Below are positions 41,921 through 50,026 of a DNA stretch of 64,000 nt, in pieces. The stretch is from Azotimanducus chitobiosivorans. Its GTDB lineage: Bacteria; Pseudomonadota; Gammaproteobacteria; Pseudomonadales; Azotimanducaceae. Under the pieces are notes generated by a model that was not told the DNA's origin, ran no database searches, and was given only the letters and a program-made list of their open reading frames with translations. The number at the start of each line of letters is the position of its first letter. The stretch's first letter is position 1. Made by a program: the position numbers and the translations under genes. The DNA is taken from positions 2,542,001-2,606,000 of the forward strand of contig OZ241339.1 in assembly GCA_965200235.1 (NCBI GenBank), written 5' to 3'.

Positions 41921-43250
41921 GACATCGCACCGACGCCCCGGGCTGCGTGCGCGCCTTGGACGACTGTTTGCCGTGCAGCTCACCGTCATCGGCACGGCAA
42001 CGCTGATCGGCATCTTCATCACACAACTCGTCGTCGAGGATCTATTGACGCGACGGGCGCTCAATGCCGAGGCCGCGCACTTCTGGGCGCTGTGGAGAAC
42101 CGATCCGCAGCAGGCGCTCCCCAATACCGCCAATCTGCGTGGGTACCTGATGGGTCCCGACAGCCCTCAGGCTGACCGCTCGGAGAGTCTGCCTGCAGCG
42201 CTGCATACCGAGGCGCCGGGATTTCGGCGCCTACACTTGGATGGGTTCAGCAAGCTCGTGCATGTGTCCGACCAAGATGGATTTCGTCTCTATCTGGTAT
42301 TCGAGGCTGGGCAAGTGTCCGATCTCGCCTTCTATTTCGGCACCTTGCCGCTATCGATCGTGTTGCTGCTCATCTACGGGCTGCTCTTCGTCGCCTATCG
42401 CTGGTCGCAGGCGGCGCTGTCTCCGATTGTGCGCATTGCACGACAGCTCGACATCGCCGACCTCGATAACATCAACAATAGGGGCGGACTCGCGCTCGAC
42501 TTCGCATCACTGCGAGCCAATGCCGATACCGAGGTTGCGACCATGATCGACGCGCTTGAGCACTTTGCCATGCGCCTGACCGACGCGGTGGAGCGTGAGC
42601 GGTTATTCACCCGAGATGCCGGCCATGAGCTGCGCACACCGCTTGCGGTCTTCAAAGGCTCCTTGGATTTGCTTGAGCGCAATCGCGAGCGGCCCGCGCA
42701 CGACCGCGACGCGCTCAAGCGCATGCGCCGCACCGCTGACGAGATGGAGTCGCTCCTTGAAACGCTTCTGCTGCTCGCACGCAACGCTGCCGACAATGCA
42801 CCGCCCGCATCACCGACCCCCGTGGCATCCCTTCTTCTTGACGAAGTGGAGGCCATGCAGGCCGCAGCGGACAAACGTGGAAATGTGCTCAGCGCAAAGG
42901 TAGAGGCCGAGACCGAGGTCGATGCGCCAGTCGCCGTGCTGCGCAGCGTCGTGGGAAACCTGCTGCGCAATGCCATTGCCTATACGACCGACGGCGTGAT
43001 CGAAGTGACACTGTTCGCGGATGGCATTCGCGTTGAGGACAACGGCATTGGCATGTCCCGAGAAGAACTCGCCAACATGTTTGAGCCTTTCTATCGGGCC
43101 GAAGCGAGCCGCGGCGCGAGCAAGGGGCATGGTCTTGGACTCGCCATTGTTCGTCGGCTCTGCCGACAGTACGGATGGACGACGAACGCCCGCAGCCAGC
43201 CAGGGCAGGGGACGACTGTGGAGATCAGGTTCGCCGCCCATTCGACTTGA
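41913..43250 (+). CDS. Sensor histidine kinase
   Basis: A 445-residue kinase: TM helix about 22-44, a 95-residue periplasmic sensor part, TM about 140-162, and a HisKA domain with 'FTRDAGHELRTPLAVFKGSL' (phospho-acceptor His238), then N-box 'GNLLRNAIAYT', 'RVEDNGIGMSREEL' and 'GHGLGLAIVRRL'. The ATG at 41913 overlaps the methyltransferase stop; it replaces a TTG at 41904. As last gene of the lipid operon it may sense the membrane state. Its tail overlaps the convergent response-regulator gene by 26 nt. Confidence 0.92.
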   Translation: MNETSHRRPGLRARLGRLFAVQLTVIGTATLIGIFITQLVVEDLLTRRALNAEAAHFWALWRTDPQQALPNTANLRGYLMGPDSPQADRSESLPAALHTEAPGFRRLHLDGFSKLVHVSDQDGFRLYLVFEAGQVSDLAFYFGTLPLSIVLLLIYGLLFVAYRWSQAALSPIVRIARQLDIADLDNINNRGGLALDFASLRANADTEVATMIDALEHFAMRLTDAVERERLFTRDAGHELRTPLAVFKGSLDLLERNRERPAHDRDALKRMRRTADEMESLLETLLLLARNAADNAPPASPTPVASLLLDEVEAMQAAADKRGNVLSAKVEAETEVDAPVAVLRSVVGNLLRNAIAYTTDGVIEVTLFADGIRVEDNGIGMSREELANMFEPFYRAEASRGASKGHGLGLAIVRRLCRQYGWTTNARSQPGQGTTVEIRFAAHST

Positions 43251-43932
43251 CATTCTCGGCAACGTCAAGCCGATAGCCGCGGCCAGGCATGGTGGCAACC
43301 AATGGCTTCTCGAAGGGTCGATCAAGCGCTTGGCGAAGTTTGTACAGATGGCTGCGCAAGGCGTCGCTCTCAGGCGGTTCATCGCCCCACAGCGCCTGCT
43401 CAAGCGCCCGCCTTGAGACGACCTTTGGGTGCTCACGCATCAATACGCGCAGAATCTCGAAAGCGGTGCCAGTGAGCGCAATCGGTTGCTCTTGGCGATG
43501 CACCTCGAGTGTCTCGGCATCGAGTGTCAGCTCTGCCAGTTCATAGCGGACTTTGATGCCTTTCGAGCGCCGCGCCAAGGCTTCAATTCGCGCCGCCAGT
43601 TCGGGCATGTCGAAGGGTTTAATCAAGTAGTCATCGGCGCCAGCCTCGAATCCACTCAATTTGTCGTCGAGCTGGTCGCGGGCGGTGAGCATGATAATCG
43701 GCGTGGCGATCTTGGCGTCAGTGCGCAGACGCTTGCATACGGTCATGCCATCCACCCCAGGCAGCATGAGGTCAAGCACGATCACGTCGTAGCGTTCGGT
43801 CACCGCCAAGTGCAAGGCCACCAAGCCGTCGGCGGCGTAGTCCACCGAATGGCCGCAGGCTTCGATGTAGGCGCCAGTTGTTTCCGCAAGTGTGCGGTGG
43901 TCTTCAACAAGCAGCACGTGCAGATTGTTCAC
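43225..43932 (-). CDS. OmpR/PhoP-family response regulator
   Basis: A 235-residue regulator: receiver domain with acidic pocket 'LLVEDH', phospho-acceptor Asp54 in 'VIVLDLMLPGVDG', Lys in 'DDYLIKPFDMPEL', then a winged-helix output domain ('LTGTAFEILRVLMREHPKVVSRRALEQALWG'). It starts at GTG 43932, preceded by GGCGAGA. The gene is convergent with the kinase and overlaps its 3' end, an uncommon arrangement for a two-component pair; pairing is inferred from adjacency. Confidence 0.9.
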   Translation of the reverse strand: MNNLHVLLVEDHRTLAETTGAYIEACGHSVDYAADGLVALHLAVTERYDVIVLDLMLPGVDGMTVCKRLRTDAKIATPIIMLTARDQLDDKLSGFEAGADDYLIKPFDMPELAARIEALARRSKGIKVRYELAELTLDAETLEVHRQEQPIALTGTAFEILRVLMREHPKVVSRRALEQALWGDEPPESDALRSHLYKLRQALDRPFEKPLVATMPGRGYRLDVAENVKSNGRRT

Positions 43933-43963
43933 GGTATCTCGCCGTTCAGAACATATTAATGTA

Positions 43964-44344
43964 TCACTCGCCATACGTGAAGAAACACAACTTGCCGCTT
44001 GCGACAGGCTGGTAGCCGTAGCGACAAAAGAGTCGCCACGCGGGCCTGTCCTGCTGACATTCAACGCGTATCTCGGTCGCGCCGCGTGACTCGGCGACGC
44101 CGGTCGCATGGCCGACCAAATAGTAGCCAAGACCTTGGCGGCGCGCCGATTCCCTGACGGCAAGCCGCAAAATCCGCCACACGCCTGACTCTCCGTGTGG
44201 TTCTTCGAGCAGGTAGCCGCCGAGAATACACTCGTCCGACTTGGCGATGCGCATCAGTCGCGTGATGTCTTCATTGCCCGCAGGCGGCGCAAGGCCGAGC
44301 AACTGCCAAGGGATTTCGTGCGGGAGCGGGCGAACGATGTTCAC
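43964..44344 (-). CDS. GNAT-family N-acetyltransferase
   Basis: A 126-residue single-domain acetyltransferase. The acetyl-CoA motif A is 'ILRLAVRESARRQGLGYYLVGHA' with R-R-Q-G-L-G, and 'RVECQQDRPAWRLFCRYGYQPVA' is motif B. It resembles RimI-like enzymes, but the target is unknown. The start is GTG at 44344. It lies 31 nt upstream of the response regulator on the same strand. Confidence 0.85.
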   Translation of the reverse strand: MNIVRPLPHEIPWQLLGLAPPAGNEDITRLMRIAKSDECILGGYLLEEPHGESGVWRILRLAVRESARRQGLGYYLVGHATGVAESRGATEIRVECQQDRPAWRLFCRYGYQPVASGKLCFFTYGE

Positions 44345-44420
44345 GAATACGGCGTGTTGCAGAGATTGCGCATTATGACAAGGGATAATAGGCAGCTTTG
44401 ACCCACTACGAGCATCGTTT

Positions 44421-45299
44421 ATGCCAGAAGAAGCCTACCAACCGCCCCAAGTCTGGACTTGGGACCCTGATAAGCCGCAAGCGTTCGGCAACATCAATCG
44501 CCCGACGGCTGGCGCCCGATTTGAGAAGGCGTTGCCGGTCGGCAAGCATCCGCTGCAGCTTTATTCACTCGGAACGCCGAACGGCGTCAAAGTTACGATC
44601 ATGCTTGAAGAGCTACTCGCCAAAGGACATTCCGGCGCAGAGTACGATGCGTGGCTGATCAACATTGGCGAGGGTGCGCAGTTCAGTAGCGGCTTCGTCG
44701 ACGCCAACCCCAACTCGAAGATCCCCGCGCTCGTTGACAGAAGCGGCGATTCACCAGTTCGGGTTTTTGAGTCGGGCGCCATCCTGCTCCATCTGGCAGA
44801 AAAGTTCGGTGAATTCATTCCGCCGGGCGATGCCCGCACCGAATGCCTGTCCCGGCTCTTTTGGCAGATGGGCAGCACACCGCTGCTTGGCGGTGGATTC
44901 GGCCACTTCTACGCCTATGCGCCCGTCAAAATCGAATACGCTATTGATCGCTACACCATGGAAGTAAAGCGGCAACTCGACCTGCTCGACAAGAACTTTG
45001 CTTCTCGACAGTACGTCTGCGGTGACGAGTACACGATCGCGGACATGGCGATCTGGCCGTGGTTTGCGGGTCTCGCGCGCAATCTCGCGTATCAGGCCGC
45101 GGAATTCCTACAGGTGCATACCTACGCCAATGTGAATCGCTGGGTCGAGGCTGTTGGCGAGCGGCCTGCCGTCGTGCGCGGTCAAATGGTGAACCGGCCT
45201 TTTGGGGACAAATCCAAGCAACTGCACGAGCGCCACGACGCGAGCGATTTTGAATTGCGTACGCAGGATATCCTTGATCCCGATGAATCGACTGACTAA
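44421..45299 (+). CDS. yghU: YghU-type glutathione S-transferase/disulfide-bond oxidoreductase
   Basis: A 292-residue nu-class GST. The long N-terminal extension 'YQPPQVWTWDPDKPQAFGNINRPTAG' wraps the dimer in known YghU structures; then 'YSLGTPNGVKVTIMLEELL' holds the T-P-N-G glutathione-disulphide site, and 'NPNSKIPALVD' and 'FESGAILLHLAEKFG' complete the thioredoxin fold. It reduces disulphides with two bound glutathiones. The stop overlaps that of the convergent hypothetical gene (CTAA). Confidence 0.92.
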   Translation: MPEEAYQPPQVWTWDPDKPQAFGNINRPTAGARFEKALPVGKHPLQLYSLGTPNGVKVTIMLEELLAKGHSGAEYDAWLINIGEGAQFSSGFVDANPNSKIPALVDRSGDSPVRVFESGAILLHLAEKFGEFIPPGDARTECLSRLFWQMGSTPLLGGGFGHFYAYAPVKIEYAIDRYTMEVKRQLDLLDKNFASRQYVCGDEYTIADMAIWPWFAGLARNLAYQAAEFLQVHTYANVNRWVEAVGERPAVVRGQMVNRPFGDKSKQLHERHDASDFELRTQDILDPDESTD

Positions 45300-45796
45300 C
45301 GCACAAGGCGCAGCCACGGGCGCTTCCCCGCGGGCTTCGGGCGTTTCGAAAACAGATTGACGACCTTCGCGCGCGTAGGCGGCGCAAGGCTCGCCTGAAG
45401 CCGCTTGGTGAGCACCGGCGCGACGAGATCATAGGCGTCCCACGCATTCATATCCGAGCCGTCCGGGTAAGGATGAGCCGGATCGAGTCCAAGTGCGACG
45501 GCGTAGTCGTGCAGATAGTCCTCGTAGTAGGACTCGACGAAGCGGCGGCCAGCCTCGGAGAAAAAGCCCGTGTCGAGTCGGCCAGCCGCCATGCGCACAA
45601 AGAGTTCGCTGCCATCGAGTTCCCGCACTCGCGTCTTCAGGATAAGGTCGGCGTGCTGTCGCTTGCAGGCTTGCGAAAGCAGATCGTGGTTCGCGCACCA
45701 GGCGAGCAGCAAACCCATGTGCATGGCTGCGCGGTCGGGCGCGCCAGCCTTTTCGAGATGCGCGGCAAGATCGTCGATGATCCGCCCATCAGGCAT
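45296..45796 (-). CDS. Hypothetical protein, DUF7832-like
   Basis: A 166-residue soluble protein with 'APDRAAMHMGLLLAWCANHDLLS', 'GRRFVESYYEDYLHDYAVAL' and 'NAWDAYDLVAPVLTKRL'. The H-M-G-L-L-L-A-W and Y-Y-x-D-Y-L features recall the DUF7832 group of proteobacterial proteins; no function is known. ATG 45796 overlaps the metB stop by 8 nt; in-frame starts at 45808 and 45820 are possible. Co-transcription with metB is likely. Confidence 0.7.
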   Translation of the reverse strand: MPDGRIIDDLAAHLEKAGAPDRAAMHMGLLLAWCANHDLLSQACKRQHADLILKTRVRELDGSELFVRMAAGRLDTGFFSEAGRRFVESYYEDYLHDYAVALGLDPAHPYPDGSDMNAWDAYDLVAPVLTKRLQASLAPPTRAKVVNLFSKRPKPAGKRPWLRLVR

Positions 45797-46949
45797 GTGC
45801 AAGCGCATTCTCGAGGTCATTCTTCAGATCATCCATATCCTCAATGCCAACGCTGACGCGAATCAATGAGTCGGTCAGGCCAGCGGCCTCGCGCATGGCC
45901 TGTGGCATGCTCGCATGGGTCATCAGGGCAGGATGTTCGATCAAGGACTCGACACCGCCAAGGCTTTCGGCGAGCGTGAAAACTTCCGTTGCTTGCAAGA
46001 CGCGGCGCGCCGCGTCGAGACCGCCCTTGATGTCAAACGACAGCATGCCGCCATAGCCCGACATTTGCCGTGTGGCGAGCGCATGCTGTGGATGCGAAGG
46101 CAGTCCTGGGTAATACACGCGTTGCACCTTGTCGTGGTCGCTTAAGAACTGCGCCAAGGACAGGGCATTGCGCTCATGGGCCTTCATGCGGACATCGAGC
46201 GTCTTCAAGCTGCGCAGGCTGAGCCAGGCATCGAAGGTCGCCTGGATGATGCCGAGCGCGTTAGAGATATAGGCGAGCCGCTCGCCAAGGGCATCATCGT
46301 CAGTCACCATCACGCCCGCGACGAGGTCGCTGTGGCCGCCAAGATACTTGGTGGTCGAATGCACGACCAGATCGGCGCCAAGTTCGATTGGGCGCTGGAA
46401 CGCTGGGCTCAAGAAGGTGTTGTCTACCGCGAGCAACGCCTCGTGCGCGTGCGCAATCTCGGCCGCAGCGACGATGTCGATGATCTTCGTCAAGGGGTTT
46501 GACGGCGTCTCCACCCACACCATGCGCGTGTTGCTTTGCATCGCACCGCGCAGATTGTCGATGTTGGTCATATCGACATAGGAAAACGCAATGCCGAACG
46601 CCGTGAACAGTTGATCAAAGAGGCGCACGGTGCCACCGTAAAGGTCATCGGAAGCAACCACATGGTCGCCCGCTTTGAGCAGGAACATGGCGGTGCCCGT
46701 GGCAAGATTGCCGGAGGCGGTCGCAAACCCGTAGCGAGCGCCTTCGAGATTGGCGATGCAGGCTTCAAAGGCCGCGCGCGTGGGATTGCCGGAGCGGGAA
46801 TACTCGTAGCCTGTATGCTCGCCCGGCGCCGGCTGCTCGTAGGTCGAAGTCAGAAAGAGCGGCGTGATGACTGACCCGGTGGCTTCATCCCGGTATTGGC
46901 CAGCATGAATTGAGCGGGTGCGAAAGCCTCGCGAATCTGACGGCGGCAT
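45789..46949 (-). CDS. metB: Cystathionine gamma-synthase/lyase-type PLP enzyme
   Basis: A 386-residue Cys/Met-metabolism PLP enzyme. It has 'YEYSRSGNPTRAAFEACIANLEGA', 'SASGNLAT'-like 'FATASGNLATGTAMFLL', the PLP lysine in 'VHSTTKYLGGHSDLVAG' and 'SLGGVESLIEHPALMTHA'. Residues fit cystathionine gamma-synthase (MetB) or gamma-lyase; the two cannot be told apart safely by eye. ATG 46949 is preferred over TTG 46961. It contributes to methionine synthesis or to transsulfuration. Confidence 0.88.
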   Translation of the reverse strand: MPPSDSRGFRTRSIHAGQYRDEATGSVITPLFLTSTYEQPAPGEHTGYEYSRSGNPTRAAFEACIANLEGARYGFATASGNLATGTAMFLLKAGDHVVASDDLYGGTVRLFDQLFTAFGIAFSYVDMTNIDNLRGAMQSNTRMVWVETPSNPLTKIIDIVAAAEIAHAHEALLAVDNTFLSPAFQRPIELGADLVVHSTTKYLGGHSDLVAGVMVTDDDALGERLAYISNALGIIQATFDAWLSLRSLKTLDVRMKAHERNALSLAQFLSDHDKVQRVYYPGLPSHPQHALATRQMSGYGGMLSFDIKGGLDAARRVLQATEVFTLAESLGGVESLIEHPALMTHASMPQAMREAAGLTDSLIRVSVGIEDMDDLKNDLENALAHA

Positions 46950-47140
46950 CGGAGCGAACAAGTTCGGAATTAGACAATTGAGTATTGTAGTCTTTTGCTT
47001 GCGCGCCTGCGGGATGGCTCGTCGAGTCAGAATCGCACATCAATTCGCGGCGATTTCCTACAATGCACTCGTTGCTTCTCACAGAGATTCAATGTAGGTT
47101 GGTTTGCACCTCACAGCGTTCTTCCGAAAGGTGTATAGTC

Positions 47141-47698
47141 ATGCTTAAGCCAAACTTAAACGAATATCAGGGAATGGCGACTGACCTGGCAACAAGCGGC
47201 TTTTCCCCGCATCAGACGGAAGGGCTTGTACGACTGCTTGATCAGGTCTTCTCTCGACAAGAGGCGGCGAACGAACGAATTGTTCACGAGTTGAGAGAAT
47301 CTCAAAAAGAGTTCCGCAAAGAATTCCGCGGGGACATGAGCGAACTCCGCAAGGAAATCCGTGCGGACATGGACGGACTCCGCGGGGAAATCCGTAGCGA
47401 TATGGGCGAGTTCCGCGAGGAAGTCCGTGGGGAGATGGACGGATTCCGCAAGGAAATCCGCGCGGACATGGACGGACTCCGCGGGGACATGGGCGAACTC
47501 CGCAAGGAAAACCGTGGCGATATGGACGGATTGCGGGGGGAGGTCAACGGGGACATGAGCGATCTCCGTGGGGAATTTCGCACGGACATGAAAGGCCTAC
47601 GAACCGAACTCGTGGAAATTCGGCGCTGGACAATCATGACGCTGACTGCGGTCGTCATGCTCATGCTTGGTTCCGTGCTCGGTGCCGTGACTTCGTAA
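47141..47698 (+). CDS. Hendecad-repeat coiled-coil protein with C-terminal membrane anchor
   Basis: A 185-residue protein. An N-terminal helix-rich part (1-60) is followed by about eight 11-residue repeats of the type R-x-D-M-x-[GE]-[LF]-R-x-E-[IV], and a C-terminal TM helix ('WTIMTLTAVVMLMLGSVLGAV'). The build is like DUF1640/CCDC90 proteins: a long coiled-coil stalk fixed in the membrane. AAAGGTG precedes the ATG at 47141; an upstream in-frame start at 47063 has no such site. Function unknown. The DNA repeats (33 bp) may recombine and change stalk length. Confidence 0.75.
   Translation: MLKPNLNEYQGMATDLATSGFSPHQTEGLVRLLDQVFSRQEAANERIVHELRESQKEFRKEFRGDMSELRKEIRADMDGLRGEIRSDMGEFREEVRGEMDGFRKEIRADMDGLRGDMGELRKENRGDMDGLRGEVNGDMSDLRGEFRTDMKGLRTELVEIRRWTIMTLTAVVMLMLGSVLGAVTS
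47328..47600. repeat. 33-bp imperfect tandem repeats in the coiled-coil gene
   Basis: About eight copies of a unit like GGACATGGACGGACTCCGC followed by GGGGAAATCCGC encode the 11-residue repeats. One interval lacks two codons. The units differ at several positions, so the array is old or under selection. Confidence 0.85.
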
Positions 47699-47739
47699 GT
47701 GCAGCGTCCTTTCCACCTGCGACTTAGTTTGACGGAGCA

Positions 47740-49479
47740 CTAGTCCAATAAAAGCCCCGATGTCGTTATATCGATATCAGAATCTATTTCTATATGGTTT
47801 ATACCGCTGCCTACGCCTTTCGGCAACCCTTTATCAGGATTGCCATACTCCATATCAAACCCGTCTAAATTCACAGCCTCATTCGCATCCAAATAAAGCG
47901 TGATAGGCGAATAACTTCTTCCATAATCGCTTATCGGCGTTATTACAACACGACCGCTTATATCAGAATTGTTTTGTACACGAAGTACGCCTCTGTTGTT
48001 CATCGAGTTCGGAACAAACACCCTGTTCGTTTGAAAATTAAATGTAGGAGTCTGTGATTGCGCTGCATTCAAAGTGAATCCTGAACGCTTCTCTAAACAC
48101 TTCAGTGTAGTAACCACAGGCTTCCATCGCATCCAGCCCTTGTCTAAATAAGTCTGTGCCTCATCTGAACCCATAGGCTCATGTCCATTCTTTTCACCAA
48201 ACGCCGCTAAGACCTCTCTCCATCGCCGTACATGCGGTGTATGCTCTCCTTGCTCTTTTGTATAGCTGACTATTCTCTTTTTCAAACTGTCGTCTACGCA
48301 GCTTACGGGCTCTTCTGCAGAGGATTCTGACTGTGGTGCAGTTTGAACTTCTTGATCAGAAGTTTCTTTCTTTTGAGTATTCGAGCAAAGCTCGCATGAA
48401 GCATACGCATATGCGTCATTTTTGGGTCCGGGTCTTGTCACCGGTGTCATATTCTCTGAAGCTTCATACATCACAGAACCAGCAGGAACGCGCACTTTTA
48501 TCTGATCTCCATTACATTTCGTCGGCTTTATACGTATCTTATAAATGTCTTTCATGCCGTCTATAGTGCTCATAAGACCTACCCGATATAACTGCCCGTA
48601 TTTCACACCACATTCAATGTCAATGTCATTGATATCAAAGCCTGTCACCCTCTCAGAAAAGATGAATATAATCTGCTTGGACCTCCTATCATATAAACCC
48701 TTCTCAAAATAGTCAGGTGTAATATCTTTCACACCACTTATAGTTAGTTTTAACTCAGGATCGCCCGGTATCGTATTGCGGCTTTCAGCATACTCTCTCG
48801 CTACCGCATGGAATACCATCCTGAATTGATACAAGTGCCAAGTGTTCTTCGAAAGTCCCTGCATCCTAAAACATATACGTTGATTGCCAGATTTACATTC
48901 GTCTGTAACGCTCATGTTTACCCAAGGCGTTTGCCAAGGCTTCCACCTCTCAATATAACCATTAGAAATTACATCTGGCACTGTAAAGCGGGATTGCCAA
49001 TAACTCAGGTTGTTGTATTGATCTTGAGTAAGCGGCGGTGGACTTCCGTTGGTCGCTAAATAACTCGCTATAGATATACCACTTAGAACATCTTTTCCTA
49101 AATCCAAATACATTGCCCCATGTTCACCCACGTTTACAGGGAAATATGCGTCATTACGATTACCGTTTATTAACGTCTGTCTCGTTACATTCCCTTCTAT
49201 GGCACGTATCCTAAACCGATACGACACGCCGTTCACTAATCCACTCGCACGGAGCGTAGTTGTATTCGCATCACTACTCGCAATATCAGCCCATTGCGAC
49301 CAAAGACCTGTAGATGGCTTATACGCCCATTGATAATGACTTATAGAGGCATCGTTGGGATTGTCCCATTCGAGCACCACCCTCGAATCAGATACGGTCG
49401 ACCTTAATCCCGTAGGTGCTTCAGCCCAACCACTGACACCCAATATCAATAACAGATATACAAAATATCTCGAAGACAT
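47740..49479 (-). CDS. Secreted fibronectin-III/Ig-like surface protein, AT-rich
   Basis: A 579-residue exported protein. Signal peptide 1-19 ('MSSRYFVYLLLILGVSGWA'), fibronectin-III domain about 22-105 ('APTGLRSTVSDSRVVLEWDN'), a middle part with 'FSERVTGFDINDIDIECG' typical of bacterial Ig-like repeats, a linker with C-x2-C, a helical 'VRRWREVLAAFG...GWMRWKPVV' module, and a beta-sandwich end 'GVLRVQNNSDISGRVVITPI'. I have seen such module strings in large marine bacterial surface proteins, where the last domain is usually longer; this one may be clipped. A strong GGGGGAAG site precedes ATG 49479. The gene is much richer in A+T than its neighbours, a sign of transfer. Confidence 0.75.
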   Translation of the reverse strand: MSSRYFVYLLLILGVSGWAEAPTGLRSTVSDSRVVLEWDNPNDASISHYQWAYKPSTGLWSQWADIASSDANTTTLRASGLVNGVSYRFRIRAIEGNVTRQTLINGNRNDAYFPVNVGEHGAMYLDLGKDVLSGISIASYLATNGSPPPLTQDQYNNLSYWQSRFTVPDVISNGYIERWKPWQTPWVNMSVTDECKSGNQRICFRMQGLSKNTWHLYQFRMVFHAVAREYAESRNTIPGDPELKLTISGVKDITPDYFEKGLYDRRSKQIIFIFSERVTGFDINDIDIECGVKYGQLYRVGLMSTIDGMKDIYKIRIKPTKCNGDQIKVRVPAGSVMYEASENMTPVTRPGPKNDAYAYASCELCSNTQKKETSDQEVQTAPQSESSAEEPVSCVDDSLKKRIVSYTKEQGEHTPHVRRWREVLAAFGEKNGHEPMGSDEAQTYLDKGWMRWKPVVTTLKCLEKRSGFTLNAAQSQTPTFNFQTNRVFVPNSMNNRGVLRVQNNSDISGRVVITPISDYGRSYSPITLYLDANEAVNLDGFDMEYGNPDKGLPKGVGSGINHIEIDSDIDITTSGLLLD

Positions 49480-49493
49480 TTTCTTCCCCCGAT

Positions 49494-49688
49494 TCACAAG
49501 GCCATCACATCGCTTATAGCGGAACTGATACCAGGACATCGAGGCATCGCTTGAGTTATCCCAAGCGAAGCGAACGCCCCCGTCTGACGCTGATGTTCGG
49601 GGGGGGGGGGGGGGGGGTAGGCAGGCAGCGGTAGCCTAGGGGCCTTGCACCGATCGTGCAAACCAAAAGCAATGCCATCGATTTTCAT
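49494..49688 (-). CDS. Short ORF with C19 tract, out of frame with the FN3 gene (possible contingency leader or broken paralogue)
   Basis: From ATG 49688 this reads 24 residues, then six prolines from the C19 tract, and stops at 49494. In the alternative frame after the tract, the DNA encodes 'TSASDGGVRFAWDNSSDASM', a piece of a second fibronectin-III domain that runs without stop into the surface-protein gene. A tract of 20 or 17 C would join both into one frame. However, the joined protein would have the signal peptide inside, so this may be a degraded paralogue instead. Confidence 0.45.
   Translation of the reverse strand: MKIDGIAFGLHDRCKAPRLPLPAYPPPPPPEHQRQTGAFASLGITQAMPRCPGISSAISDVMAL
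49599..49617. repeat. Homopolymer of 19 G (C on the gene strand)
   Basis: Nineteen consecutive G on the plus strand. Tracts of this length slip during replication and control phase-variable surface genes in other bacteria; they are also produced by two-colour sequencing chemistry as artefacts. Confidence 0.95.
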
Positions 49689-50026
49689 GAGCTCGCCCTC
49701 CTATCGATCAGAGGCGCCCTCAATGAGGGTCCGTTTGACTCACCGCCGTTCGAGCAAGTCTTCGGCCAATTCGATGCAGCGCAAGCACCCAGGCCGATGA
49801 TGACCAAATCGCTCGCGATCTCAATATTGCTTATGCAGGCTTACGCGGTTCGACGGATACCTATAGTTAATGCAAGAAGCGTAACACGAATAATCATCGT
49901 TTGCAATATCTTTGAATCAGATGCGAGAACGGTGTAAATTAGCCTTTATATTCAATAATTTACGAACGTATTTGCTTGACGTACAGCGCATCTTCATAGC
50001 AGAATTAACTTCTCTTGGCTAGCAGC
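49689..50026. other. Gene-free AT-rich spacer
   Basis: No convincing gene is present. An ORF on the plus strand (49656-49937) lacks a family signature and an obvious ribosome-binding site. The right half (49860-50020) is AT-rich and may hold the promoter of the region to its left or the transcript end of the peroxiredoxin gene. Confidence 0.4.

Noticed and set aside
49656..49937. 93-codon plus-strand ORF right of the homopolymer
   Set aside because: Composition changes half-way, no domain, no convincing start; reported only as spacer content.
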